This document shows, piece by piece, positions 43,651 to 51,943 of a DNA stretch of 64,000 nucleotides. Both the position numbers and the translations under genes were made by a program. The number at the start of each line of letters is the position of its first letter. The first letter of the stretch is position 1. The DNA is from Caldimicrobium sp. (GTDB lineage: Bacteria; Desulfobacterota; Thermodesulfobacteria; Thermodesulfobacteriales; Thermodesulfobacteriaceae): the NCBI GenBank assembly GCA_025060015.1, contig JANXDB010000054.1, positions 1-64,000 of the forward strand. The letters run 5' to 3'. The notes under the pieces were generated by a model, which made no database searches, was not told the origin of the DNA, and saw only the letters and a program-made list of their open reading frames with translations.

Positions 43651-44940
43651 TTAAGCTAAAATCTCTCGATAGATCTTAATAATCTCCTCTGCAGGCTTTC
43701 TCCAGGTAAAGTTTTTCACCTCCTCTCGCACTTTCCCCTGAAGTTCCCTTAATCTATCTTGATTGGTGGCAAGTTCAATGATTGATGCGACCATCTTATC
43801 CACATCCCAGAAGTCAACTTTATAGGCATTCTCAATAACCTCAGAGGCACCGGATTGTTTGGATATAATAATAGCACATCCAAAATGCATGGCTTCAAGC
43901 GCAACAATACCGAAGGGTTCAGAGACAGAGGGCATCACAAGTATGTCACTCATAGAGAGAGCCTCTTCCACTTCCTCTCTGGTAAGAAAGCCCGTAAACA
44001 TGATGTAAGTGCCAATACCCAGGGAGCTTGCCTCAAGCATGAGCTCCCTCTCCATCTCTCCTGCCCCTGCAATGACAAATCTGACTCTAACGCCTTGTTC
44101 TAAGACCTTTTTTGCTATTTCCAAAAAGATTTTAGGACCTTTCTGCGGAGTTAACCTACCAAGAAAGAGCACCACAGGCTCTTTGAATTTCTTGATCTTC
44201 CTTGGCTGAGCTGTTTTGGCGGTAAAGGCGTTATGCACCACTCTAATCCTATCCTCAGAGACTTTGTAATGTTCTATGGCTATTGATTTAGTGTAGTGGG
44301 AGACCGCAATGGCCCTATCGGCATAGTTTAATCCTATGTATTCAATTTCATGAATTACGGGATGTCCATAACCTAAAGCCCTATCAAACTCCGTTGCATG
44401 TAAGTGAGCAACCATAGGTTTTTTAAACTTCTTCTTCAGAAAGAGCCCGGCAGGGTAGGTTAACCAATCATGGGCATGAATAAGATCGAAGTTGATCTTT
44501 TCAGCTAACTTCAAAACGTTATTAGAGTACAGGCTTACTTTGTGCAGTAGATGGTTCCCCTGAGAGAGAATGAAGGTAAGCCTTTGGACAACCTCATGTG
44601 GTACTTCAGAGGACACTTTGCTTTTTACTGCTTCTTCATTGGGGCCTGTGGAGAGAATCTTGCCTATGCTTGCATAGGTTGTTTCCTCTGGTGCCACATA
44701 TAAATAGGGAAAAAATTTCAGGGGTTCCTCCTGATATCTATTATTGTCATCCTTTTTGGCAACAGGATAATCTGCCTCTTCTGGTTTGGATATCTCAAAG
44801 AAAACCTCATCTTTGGTTGGTAAAATCATCTTTATGGTTACCCCTAACTCTGCTAAAGCTTTAAATAATCCGTAACAGGCCATTCCAAGCCCACCTACGA
44901 TAAAAGGGGGATATTCCCAGGTTAACATCAAGACTCTCAT
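43651..44940 (-). CDS. Glycogen synthase-like glycosyltransferase (GT4/GT5)
   Basis: 429 residues, GT-B fold. MLTWEYPPFIVGGLGMACYGLFKAL is the synthase-type nucleotide-sugar loop. FDLIHAHDWLTYPAGLFLKKKFKKPMVAHLHATEFDR follows near 150-180, then LFLGRLTPQKG near 270. The C-terminal acidic motif SEPFGIVALEAMHFG near 345 is intact. In this operon it is the likely elongating enzyme of glycogen; the closest style is the GT4-type synthases of thermophiles and archaea. A sucrose-phosphate-synthase-like role is less likely given the neighbours. Confidence 0.88.
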   Translation of the reverse strand: MRVLMLTWEYPPFIVGGLGMACYGLFKALAELGVTIKMILPTKDEVFFEISKPEEADYPVAKKDDNNRYQEEPLKFFPYLYVAPEETTYASIGKILSTGPNEEAVKSKVSSEVPHEVVQRLTFILSQGNHLLHKVSLYSNNVLKLAEKINFDLIHAHDWLTYPAGLFLKKKFKKPMVAHLHATEFDRALGYGHPVIHEIEYIGLNYADRAIAVSHYTKSIAIEHYKVSEDRIRVVHNAFTAKTAQPRKIKKFKEPVVLFLGRLTPQKGPKIFLEIAKKVLEQGVRVRFVIAGAGEMERELMLEASSLGIGTYIMFTGFLTREEVEEALSMSDILVMPSVSEPFGIVALEAMHFGCAIIISKQSGASEVIENAYKVDFWDVDKMVASIIELATNQDRLRELQGKVREEVKNFTWRKPAEEIIKIYREILA

Positions 44941-46884
44941 TTAGTTTCCTCCTTTTTGCCTATCCAAAAGCTCTCTCTCCAAGAGATAAATAGCTGCCAC
45001 TGACCAAAACTGAGCAGGTGCTCCCTTGGGATAATATGGATGATCGCCATCGTATAGTTCAGGAATGTTTCCCACTTTTCCGCTTAAGATTAGACTCTTG
45101 AAGGGGTGAAGAAGCCTCTTTAAGGCCTCCAGATAGTCCTTCTCTGGTAAAAACCTGGATAGCATCTTGGCGTAAGGTAGAAGTAGCCACACCCAAACGG
45201 ACCCGTTGTGGTAGGCAAGATCTCTCTGATACCAGTTACCAAAGTATTTCCTCTTAAAGGCTGGGTGTCTCGGAGATAGAGATCTCAACCCAAGGGGCGT
45301 TAAAAGCTCCGTTCTAACTATTCTCTCTGCAAGTTCGAAGTCAGATATCGAGACCTTGGTAAAAGGCAACCCCAGAGCTATAACAAAGTTGGGTCTTACC
45401 TCGAAAATAGGTTCACCCCTGTAGATTCTATCAGCTATGGAGTGCTCTCCAAAATATCTTCTAAAGTTTTCGTTCTGTTTGCTAATCAAAGCCTCAAGGT
45501 CAAACTTTTTGATAAAGCTTTTTCGTAGGTGTTTAGAGGCATAAACTAAAACGTTGTGCCACAGGGCAGAGATTTCTATAGGTTTTCCATACCTTGGTGT
45601 TAGAGGTCTTCCATCAAGGACAACATCCATCCAAGTAAGGGCAAGATTAACGGTGTCTGGTATCTCAAGAAAACCATCCTCTCTATCGACAAAGAAAGGT
45701 AGATCTTCGTTGGTGAAGAGTTCTCCAAGGATATCTTCCACAGTCTGAAAAAGCCTTTTCCTGTTTTCAGCACCAGCCTTTCTACCAAAAAACTCAACAT
45801 AATCAAAGACTCTTAGCAAAAACCAGAGAGTACCATCAAGGGAGTTGTAGTTTGTCTCTTCTGCGTGGCCTATGACATTGGGAATAAGGCCACCACGTCT
45901 TCTCTCTGCATAGGTATTGATTATGTCTAATGCTAAGTCCCTACCCTCTGGGAGATAAAACACAGCTGGAAGACCTATGAAGGTGTCTCTTCCCCAGCAA
46001 TAAAACCAAGGGTAACCTGCTATCACGTCTTTTTCTAAGAGGAAATCCCTAAGCATCCCTTCCAAAACCTGTAAGATCTCCTTTTCATTAAAGGAGCTCT
46101 TAATCTTATCAGGCCTTGGATAACCCTTATATCTACTCTCAATTACTGATATCTCCTCCTCCACATTCTTCAAAGCTTGATCTGAAAAGAGGATCTTAAG
46201 TTCTTCCTTTGGGGATATCTCTGCCTCAATCACAAAGGGCGAAAAGAGATCTTCAAAGGGATAGTAACCCCTTAGTTCTTCTAAGGGATAATAAACCTGA
46301 TAGTAAAAGAGAGGATCAATCTTAAGCTCTCCCTTGCTGAGATAGAGAAATAGAGCCAAATCCTCCTTTCCCAAAAAGGCAGATCTGTCATTGGAGTCTA
46401 AGGCATAATCCTGCCATGATGAGGCATTTACCACCTCATGATGATTTCTGAAGGTAAACTTAGGACGCAAAGAGAGTTTAAAGGGATAGGAGCTAGAATT
46501 CCTATAAGTGATAAGCAGGACATTCTTTTTCCGATGAAATTTAAGGGTCTTTTCCAAAAAAACTTCCTTTTTCTGTGGACACTGATAGATAAATAAGGGA
46601 AAAGGTCTGAAATAAAAATCCTTGATTAACTTATAACCCTCGGGATAGAGGGTGTCCCTGTAAAAGTTGGTATCAAGTGAGTAGGTCAGCCCTGAGGGAA
46701 AGATGACCCTTTCTTCAAGAGAGGATAAAAGATGATATCGTCTGCCGTAATCTCTTCCTGCTATGAGGAGTCCGTGGTATTTTCTGAGATTTGCAAGAAA
46801 GGCTGTTCCCAAAGCATAGCCACCTTGATTATTGCTTAAGATCCATTCATAAGGAGTGAAAAGAGAGTAAAGCTCGCTTAACAT
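44941..46884 (-). CDS. Amylo-alpha-1,6-glucosidase (glycogen debranching enzyme)
   Basis: 647 residues from the ATG at 46884; a GTG 6 bp upstream is the alternative. An N-terminal bacterial debranching domain (LSNNQGGYALGTAFLANLRKYHGLLIAG) is followed by the (alpha/alpha)6 catalytic domain. The latter has GYPWFYCWGRDTFIGLPAVFYLPEGRDLALDIINTYA near 310 and TWMDVVLDGRPLTPRYGKPIEI near 425; YQRDLAYHNGSVWVWLLLPYA is near 570. It hydrolyses the alpha-1,6 branch stub. First gene of the operon. No ribosome site is present and a perfect TATAAT ends 9 bp before the ATG. Confidence 0.93.
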   Translation of the reverse strand: MLSELYSLFTPYEWILSNNQGGYALGTAFLANLRKYHGLLIAGRDYGRRYHLLSSLEERVIFPSGLTYSLDTNFYRDTLYPEGYKLIKDFYFRPFPLFIYQCPQKKEVFLEKTLKFHRKKNVLLITYRNSSSYPFKLSLRPKFTFRNHHEVVNASSWQDYALDSNDRSAFLGKEDLALFLYLSKGELKIDPLFYYQVYYPLEELRGYYPFEDLFSPFVIEAEISPKEELKILFSDQALKNVEEEISVIESRYKGYPRPDKIKSSFNEKEILQVLEGMLRDFLLEKDVIAGYPWFYCWGRDTFIGLPAVFYLPEGRDLALDIINTYAERRRGGLIPNVIGHAEETNYNSLDGTLWFLLRVFDYVEFFGRKAGAENRKRLFQTVEDILGELFTNEDLPFFVDREDGFLEIPDTVNLALTWMDVVLDGRPLTPRYGKPIEISALWHNVLVYASKHLRKSFIKKFDLEALISKQNENFRRYFGEHSIADRIYRGEPIFEVRPNFVIALGLPFTKVSISDFELAERIVRTELLTPLGLRSLSPRHPAFKRKYFGNWYQRDLAYHNGSVWVWLLLPYAKMLSRFLPEKDYLEALKRLLHPFKSLILSGKVGNIPELYDGDHPYYPKGAPAQFWSVAAIYLLERELLDRQKGGN

Positions 46885-46893
46885 ATACACTTA

Positions 46894-46921
46894 ATTATAG
46901 AAGTTCAAAATAAAATATCAA
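46894..46921 (-). promoter_or_regulatory. Promoter of the glycogen operon, near-leaderless
   Basis: Minus strand: -35 TTGATA (46921-46916), 16-bp spacer, perfect -10 TATAAT (46899-46894). The transcription start is expected near 46887, 0-4 nt before the ATG at 46884. No Shine-Dalgarno is possible in that space. Confidence 0.85.
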
Positions 46922-46968
46922 GGGTAATTTTATATAAAAATTGTTAAAGGTAGATTAATTATATGTAA

Positions 46969-48078
46969 CTATACATTGAAACGAAAGTAAATAATATCAC
47001 CATCTTTTACCAAATAGTCTTTTCCCTCGAGACGAATTAGACCTAAATCACGGGCTTTTTGCCAGCTTTCTGCCCGAAGATAATCCTCATAGGGGAGGAC
47101 TTCTGCAGCGATAAAACCCCGCTCCATGTCAGAGTGAATTTCACCGGCAGCCTCCTTGGCAGTGGTTCCCTCCTTAATAATCCAAGCCCTGGTCTCCTTT
47201 GGCCCAGTGGTGTAGAAATTGATAAGTTTCAAAAGTTTAAAGCCCTCTCTTATCATCACATTAAGCCCTGGCTCTTTCAAACCAAAGGCCTCAAGAAAGG
47301 CCTTCTTTTCCTCGTGAGTTAAGTTAGCCAGTTCATTTTCAAGCTTTCCACAAAGGGCAACCAGAGGAATTCCCTCATTCTTTGTCTTTTCCTCCAAGGC
47401 CCTGTAGGGTTCATTCTCATCCAAAGAGATAAGATCTTCTTCTCCAAGGTTGGCAATATACATCATCGGTTTTATGGATAAGAGAAAAAGAGTTTTTTCT
47501 AAATATCTCCATTCTTCAGAGGAGAAGCTATCTTTATACAACCTGAGGGGTTTAAGCTCCTCTAAGATCTCTTTACTTTTTCTTATGGTATCAAGCTCAA
47601 GCATATAGGATTTATCAGCCTTTGCTTGTTTTTGAACCCTCTCCTCTCTTCTCTCTAAGGTTTGCAAATCAGCCATAATTAGCTCGATCTCGATAATCTC
47701 TGCATCCCTTATAGGATTTATCTCCCCCTCAACATGAACTATATCATTATTCCAAAAACACCTCAGAACCTGAGCAATTGCAGAGACTCCTCTGATGTGA
47801 GATAAAAACTGATTACCTAAGCCCGCTCCCTTGCTTGCACCTTTGACCAGACCTGCTATGTCTACAAATTCTATCAGAGCTGGCGTGGTCTTTGCACTCC
47901 TCTCTCGTTTAGTGATGAAATCCAGTCTCTCATCAGGTATAGCTACCATTCCCACATTTGGTTCTATAGTGCAAAAGGGATAGTTGGCCACCTCTGCCTT
48001 TATCTTTTGTAAAAGGGCATTAAAAATGGTAGATTTTCCCACATTGGGAAGCCCAACAAGTCCTATATTCAAATCCAT
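46969..48078 (-). CDS. ychF: Redox-regulated ATPase YchF
   Basis: 369 residues. An Obg-family P-loop protein that hydrolyses ATP and binds ribosomes. The G1 loop GLPNVGKSTIFNAL is at the N-terminus, then DIAGLVKGASKGAGLGNQFL near 68-90, the NLGEED stretch near 205 in place of NKxD, and a C-terminal TGS domain (LINFYTTGPKETRAWIIKEGTTAKEAAGEIHSDMERGFIAAEV). GGTGA stands before the ATG. Length and motifs are standard. Confidence 0.98.
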   Translation of the reverse strand: MDLNIGLVGLPNVGKSTIFNALLQKIKAEVANYPFCTIEPNVGMVAIPDERLDFITKRERSAKTTPALIEFVDIAGLVKGASKGAGLGNQFLSHIRGVSAIAQVLRCFWNNDIVHVEGEINPIRDAEIIEIELIMADLQTLERREERVQKQAKADKSYMLELDTIRKSKEILEELKPLRLYKDSFSSEEWRYLEKTLFLLSIKPMMYIANLGEEDLISLDENEPYRALEEKTKNEGIPLVALCGKLENELANLTHEEKKAFLEAFGLKEPGLNVMIREGFKLLKLINFYTTGPKETRAWIIKEGTTAKEAAGEIHSDMERGFIAAEVLPYEDYLRAESWQKARDLGLIRLEGKDYLVKDGDIIYFRFNV

Positions 48079-48138
48079 AGGCTCACCTTTGATTTCGATC
48101 TATAGATGAACAACCAGAAAAAAGTTAAGACAGAATTC

Positions 48139-48528
48139 TCATTTTAAAAGGATCTCAAGTAGATCCCTTGGAAATCGCATAACCTTACCTTCCCTGTTTA
48201 TGGCTACATGGGTAGTATGTCCCTCCACAAGTAAATCTTCGTCCCTAAGGATCTCATATCCAAAGACTACCTTGTAAGATTTAGCTTCCAGTAAACGAGT
48301 TTTAATCCGCAGCAGATCATCATAGCGTGCCGAGGCTTTGTATCTTGCAGAGACCTCTACAACAGGTAGTATTAAACCTTTCTCTTCCTCGACGGCTCTA
48401 TAAGAGAGGCCCCTTTTGCGGAGATACTCTGTTCTGCCTATTTCAAAGAGTCGCATATAGTGAGCATAGTACATAACACCACCACAGTCAGTATCTCCGT
48501 AGATCACCCTGTAAAGGACCTCGTCCAC
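48139..48528 (-). CDS. YbgC/FadM-like acyl-CoA thioesterase
   Basis: 129 residues, single hot-dog domain. RVIYGDTDCGGVMYYAHYMRLFEIGRTEYLR contains the Asp and Tyr of the 4-hydroxybenzoyl-CoA/YbgC thioesterase site. The GTG start at 48528 has AAGGGG 8 bp upstream. YbgC is often linked to tol-pal genes but none is here. It hydrolyses short or medium acyl-CoA esters; the natural substrate is unknown. Confidence 0.9.
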   Translation of the reverse strand: MDEVLYRVIYGDTDCGGVMYYAHYMRLFEIGRTEYLRKRGLSYRAVEEEKGLILPVVEVSARYKASARYDDLLRIKTRLLEAKSYKVVFGYEILRDEDLLVEGHTTHVAINREGKVMRFPRDLLEILLK

Positions 48529-48568
48529 TGCTTAAACCCCTTGCTAAATTTCCAAAAAGGGCTATTTT

Positions 48569-49132
48569 ATGTTTATGGATGATATTTTAACGCAAAAGAG
48601 TAAAAAGATAATAGCTGGGCCAAAGAGGATTAATACTCTCATTGAAAAGCTCTCTAAGGCGATAATTCTCAATCATCCTTTACTTGAGGATGTGGTTTTA
48701 GTTGGAATCAGATGTGGAGGGGTTCCGGTAACAAACAGACTTAAAGATATTTTTATTAAAAAAAAGAAAATTGAGATCCCAGTCGGGTATCTTGATATCA
48801 CCCTTTACCGCGATGATTGGACCCGCATAAGCCAATATCCTGAAGTAAGAAAGACAGAAATACCTTTCTCTATCGAAGATAAAAATGTCATTCTTGTGGA
48901 TGATGTGATCTTCACTGGGAGAACCATTAGAGCAGCTATGGATGCTCTAATTGACTTAGGAAGACCTAAGAAGATTGAGCTTGCTGTATTGGTTGATAGA
49001 GGTGGTCGGGAATTTCCCATCGAACCCACCTACACGGCCCTGAGGGTAAAGAAAATAGCACCTTATGATTATGTATCAGTATACTTTAAGGAATTGCATG
49101 GCAAAGACCAGATTACTCTTGAGAGTAAATAG
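48569..49132 (+). CDS. pyrR: Bifunctional PyrR regulator/uracil phosphoribosyltransferase
   Basis: 187 residues. A type I phosphoribosyltransferase fold with the PRPP motif NVILVDDVIFTGRTIRAAMDAL near 112 and VGIRCGGVPVTNRL near 48. PVGYLDITLYRDD near 74 is the PyrR-specific block. PyrR binds the pyr mRNA leader and has UPRT activity. No pyr operon or attenuator-like leader is seen in this window, so it acts on distant genes or mainly as UPRT. AAGGG lies about 8 bp before the ATG. Followed 14 bp later by an unrecognised gene. Confidence 0.93.
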   Translation: MFMDDILTQKSKKIIAGPKRINTLIEKLSKAIILNHPLLEDVVLVGIRCGGVPVTNRLKDIFIKKKKIEIPVGYLDITLYRDDWTRISQYPEVRKTEIPFSIEDKNVILVDDVIFTGRTIRAAMDALIDLGRPKKIELAVLVDRGGREFPIEPTYTALRVKKIAPYDYVSVYFKELHGKDQITLESK

Positions 49133-49146
49133 GGGAGTGATGTAAA

Positions 49147-49632
49147 ATGGGCGGAAGATCAAGAAAATCTATCCTAAAACAAAAAATAGCCAAATACTAC
49201 CGAGAGAGGGAGAATCCTCTAGCTTTACTTGCCCTTCAAGATGAAATAGTTAAGCTTAACCAGGAGAAACTAAAGGCCTTTCAAGAGAATCTTGAGTATC
49301 TAAGGGAGATTAACCTAAATCCAAGAGCTCAGGAGCCAGCTTCCAAACTAAACATAAGAAAATACACCCAAGAGCCAGATAAAAAATTCGGTAACAGAGC
49401 CTTCTATGAAAGTCTTTATCCCATAACTTTAGAATACCGCTTTATGTCGCTTCAGGCCATATTTGCCTGGTACATGATGGCCTTAGAGATGATCTACGGG
49501 GATAAAATTCCCAAGATACATCTCAATCGTCTGCAGAAGTGGATCAAATACTGGCTTTCAAGCCTTACTCCTGAGCAGGAGTTGCAACTTAAAAGTGCCA
49601 TCATCTCCTGGATCATGAACAGATTTACATAA
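49147..49632 (+). CDS. Hypothetical protein, not recognised
   Basis: 161 residues, no family recognised. The N-terminal 75 residues are very basic and helical (MGGRSRKSILKQKIAKYYRE, then QEKLKAFQENLEYLREI, coiled-coil-like). The C-terminal 80 are hydrophobic-aromatic and helical (FYESLYPITLEYRFMSLQAIFAWYMMALEMIYG, IHLNRLQKWIKYWLSSLTPEQELQLKSAIISWIM). It has no signal peptide and no obvious catalytic motif. GGGGAGTGA precedes the ATG by a few bases. It lies in a plus-strand run pyrR - this gene - DUF4198 gene, with 14-bp and 3-bp gaps, so it is probably cotranscribed. Codon use looks like that of the neighbours. Confidence 0.75.
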   Translation: MGGRSRKSILKQKIAKYYRERENPLALLALQDEIVKLNQEKLKAFQENLEYLREINLNPRAQEPASKLNIRKYTQEPDKKFGNRAFYESLYPITLEYRFMSLQAIFAWYMMALEMIYGDKIPKIHLNRLQKWIKYWLSSLTPEQELQLKSAIISWIMNRFT

Positions 49633-49635
49633 AAG

Positions 49636-50508
49636 GTGAGGTGTTTTGCCTTTATCTTTGTAAAACCAATTGTAATGATACTTCTGTTGCTTCTATTATG
49701 GAAGCCTTCTCAGACATTTGCAAATAAACTCATTCTTTATACTGATAATGACTCATACGGAAAAGTCAATCAAAACAAAACGTGGTATTTAGCCTTGGGA
49801 GAGCCTGCCTTTGCCAATTTTGCAGACATCAAAGTTCCCTCTAATTTTTTTCTCCTAGGTCCCGCTGGGAAAAAGGAGAAATTAACCCTTCTTCGCAAAG
49901 AGCTCTTTGATCCATGGTTCAATCAAAGGCGCATAGCCTATGAGACCAAACTCTCGGTAAGTGAACCGGGAGATTATATCCTCTGTATCGAGGGGGAGGA
50001 TTATCTGATAGGCAGAGGAAAGATTGTTAAACCCTTTGCTAAGGCTGTCTTTCATGTGGAGAGAGAATTAAACTGGGATAAACCCTGTGGTTTTGACCTT
50101 GAAATAAAATCCTTTACCCGCCCATACGGCCTTCAACCAGGAGCTTTACTGTGGGGACAGGCTCTTTATCAAGGAGAACCTCTATCTTCTGGAGAAATTG
50201 AGGCAGAGAGGCTGAGACTCAAACTAAACCCTCAAGCCCTCCCCAAAGATTCAACTGGTGAGGTAAATCTTCCTATATTCAAGAAAAGGGTAAAACTTGA
50301 TGATAGAGGATATTTCTATGTTAATTTTGAGGAGGAGGGATGGTGGGTTATCACAGTGAGCTTACCTCGTGGGACTAAGACCTTTGGTAATCAGAATTAT
50401 CCTTTGGAATTGCAAAGCCATCTATGGATTTACGTGCATTCATCTATTGAAAAGAAAAGGCCTAAGAAAACCAAAAATACTTCCAAATCAAAGATTATTC
50501 CTAATTGA
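49636..50508 (+). CDS. DUF4198-like periplasmic protein
   Basis: 290 residues from the GTG at 49636, 3 bp after the previous stop. A signal peptide or anchor lies at about 10-30 (PIVMILLLLLLWKPSQTFA). The body is beta-rich, with PYGLQPGALLWGQALYQGEPLSSGEIEAE near 163-190 and a closing KLDDRGYFYVNFEEEGWWVITVSLP near 220-245. This is the pattern of DUF4198 proteins, some of which (NikK/NikM-linked) help nickel uptake. A Lys-rich tail follows. Given the NiFe hydrogenase 1.4 kb downstream, nickel handling is an attractive guess, but no metal-binding His cluster is visible. The 3' end overlaps the MFS gene by 21 bp tail to tail. Confidence 0.65.
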   Translation: MRCFAFIFVKPIVMILLLLLLWKPSQTFANKLILYTDNDSYGKVNQNKTWYLALGEPAFANFADIKVPSNFFLLGPAGKKEKLTLLRKELFDPWFNQRRIAYETKLSVSEPGDYILCIEGEDYLIGRGKIVKPFAKAVFHVERELNWDKPCGFDLEIKSFTRPYGLQPGALLWGQALYQGEPLSSGEIEAERLRLKLNPQALPKDSTGEVNLPIFKKRVKLDDRGYFYVNFEEEGWWVITVSLPRGTKTFGNQNYPLELQSHLWIYVHSSIEKKRPKKTKNTSKSKIIPN

Positions 50509-51636
50509 TCTTTGACAGCAAAACAGCAAAGCAGCTGAGACTATTTGAAAGGAAAACACCAGGATAATAAGATACATAATCAGGCCTTTGTCATAAAGGT
50601 ATCCGTAGAGAAGATTACCGATCATTATCGCCAAACCCAAGAGAAAATGGAAAATTCCAAATCCCAAAGCTCTTTTCTCTCTTGGCACAAAGAAGGTAAG
50701 GGCTGAACGCATGATTGATTCAAGGGCACCAAGGGCAATTCCCCAGAGAACGATCCCCAAAACAATCAGAGGAAGAGGCCCTAAAAAGATCAGAGGAACA
50801 CTTGCTAAAAGGGATAAAGAGGACAGAGGAAGGATCTTTAATCCTTTGCGGTCAAAAAGCCAACCCCAAAAAAGAGCTGCCAGGGCGTCAATAGCCATGG
50901 CCAGGGCATACATCAGGGGAATATACTGGGAGGCAAAACCCCTGTTTTGTAAATGGAAGCCAATAAGATAGAAGGAGTACATGCTAGCTCCGAAAAAGGC
51001 TATTCCTAAAACATACAACCAAAAGGCACCTGTAAAATCACTTCTAATCTCCTTTGAAACCCCTGTTGCAAAGGCAACCTCCTCACTTTGATAAAATCTC
51101 TTGGTCAGGGCTAAAACAAAGAGGGCAACTAAAGCAGGTATGACCAATGAGAGAAAGCTTCCCTTGTAGCTGACACCCAGATAAAGCATTAAAGATATGA
51201 ACAACGGACCCAAAAGTGCACCCAACTGGTCCAAGGCCTCATGAACTCCAAAGGCTACACCACTTCTTTTGGGGATAACCGCAAGAGAAAGGAGGGTATC
51301 TCTGGCGGGAGTTCTGATGGCCTTACCCAATCTCTCCAACAAAAGAAGCACCAAAGCACCCATCCAGGTGGAAACTAAGGCCAGGGCTGGAATGGAGAGA
51401 AGACTTATGATATAACCTCCAAAAACCCAACCCCAATACCTTCTGGTCTTGAAGACCAGATATCCAGAAAACAATCTCATTGCGTAACCAAGAAATTCTC
51501 CTAAACCAGAGACCAAGCCCACGATCATAGCGTTAGCCCCGAGAAGGGCAAGATATGGCCCCATGATGCCTCTTGCACCCTCATAGACAAAATCAGAAAA
51601 GAGGCTAGTCAGTCCAAAGAGAAAGATAACTATCAT
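50488..51636 (-). CDS. Major facilitator superfamily transporter
   Basis: 382 residues from the ATG at 51636, which has GAGG 7 bp upstream; a TTG two codons earlier is not needed. About 11-12 TM helices. SDFVYEGARGIMGPYLALLGA and VSGLGEFLGYAMRLFSGYL begin the fold, and LLLLERLGKAIRTPARDTLLSLAV is the cytoplasmic loop 2-3 region of a subgroup of uncharacterised MFS permeases. The substrate is unknown. Its start codon overlaps the stop of a short membrane frame (ATGA). Confidence 0.85.
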   Translation of the reverse strand: MIVIFLFGLTSLFSDFVYEGARGIMGPYLALLGANAMIVGLVSGLGEFLGYAMRLFSGYLVFKTRRYWGWVFGGYIISLLSIPALALVSTWMGALVLLLLERLGKAIRTPARDTLLSLAVIPKRSGVAFGVHEALDQLGALLGPLFISLMLYLGVSYKGSFLSLVIPALVALFVLALTKRFYQSEEVAFATGVSKEIRSDFTGAFWLYVLGIAFFGASMYSFYLIGFHLQNRGFASQYIPLMYALAMAIDALAALFWGWLFDRKGLKILPLSSLSLLASVPLIFLGPLPLIVLGIVLWGIALGALESIMRSALTFFVPREKRALGFGIFHFLLGLAIMIGNLLYGYLYDKGLIMYLIILVFSFQIVSAALLFCCQRSIRNNL

Positions 51637-51791
51637 GGCCAAACCTCAAAAGTTACCAAAGAGTAAACTAAAAGGATTTTAGTGAAAAATCCGCTTAAAG
51701 CAAGGACTCCAACTCCTAGCACTAAAGATGTCTGAGTTTTCAGATGCACATTGAGATACAACACCAAAGATACAAAACCGAGAGAATATGT
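51633..51791 (-). pseudogene. Decayed or very small membrane protein upstream of the MFS gene
   Basis: A 52-codon open stretch ending TGA at 51633, which forms ATGA with the MFS start. It reads SLGFVSLVLYLNVHLKTQTS, then LVLGVGVLALSGFFTKILLV, then YSLVTFEVWP: two TM-like segments. Possible starts are TTG (51767) and GTG (51764), without a good ribosome site. A neighbouring frame just upstream reads EIPLILVNALFGNRH, also membrane-like, so the whole may be the tail of a larger gene broken by a frameshift. The family is not recognised. Confidence 0.4.
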
Positions 51792-51943
51792 CTATTTCCA
51801 AACAAAGCATTAACTAGAATTAAAGGGATTTCCCGTAAGGAGTGCCCTCTATTCCAGAGGCACCTCTATTTAAACATATTCCCTCTAAGAGAACACTTTT
51901 GTTATTAGTTTTATTTTTAAAATGCTTTATTATATTCTTAGTG

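Noticed and set aside
48569-49132. Pyr attenuator near pyrR
   Set aside because: No hairpin leader and no pyr biosynthetic gene is visible around it.
51842-51943. N-terminal extension of the hydrogenase beta subunit with a hydrophobic stretch
   Set aside because: The hydrophobic stretch is not followed by a plausible secretion signal for a cytoplasmic enzyme, has no ribosome site, and the conserved protein begins at 51944.
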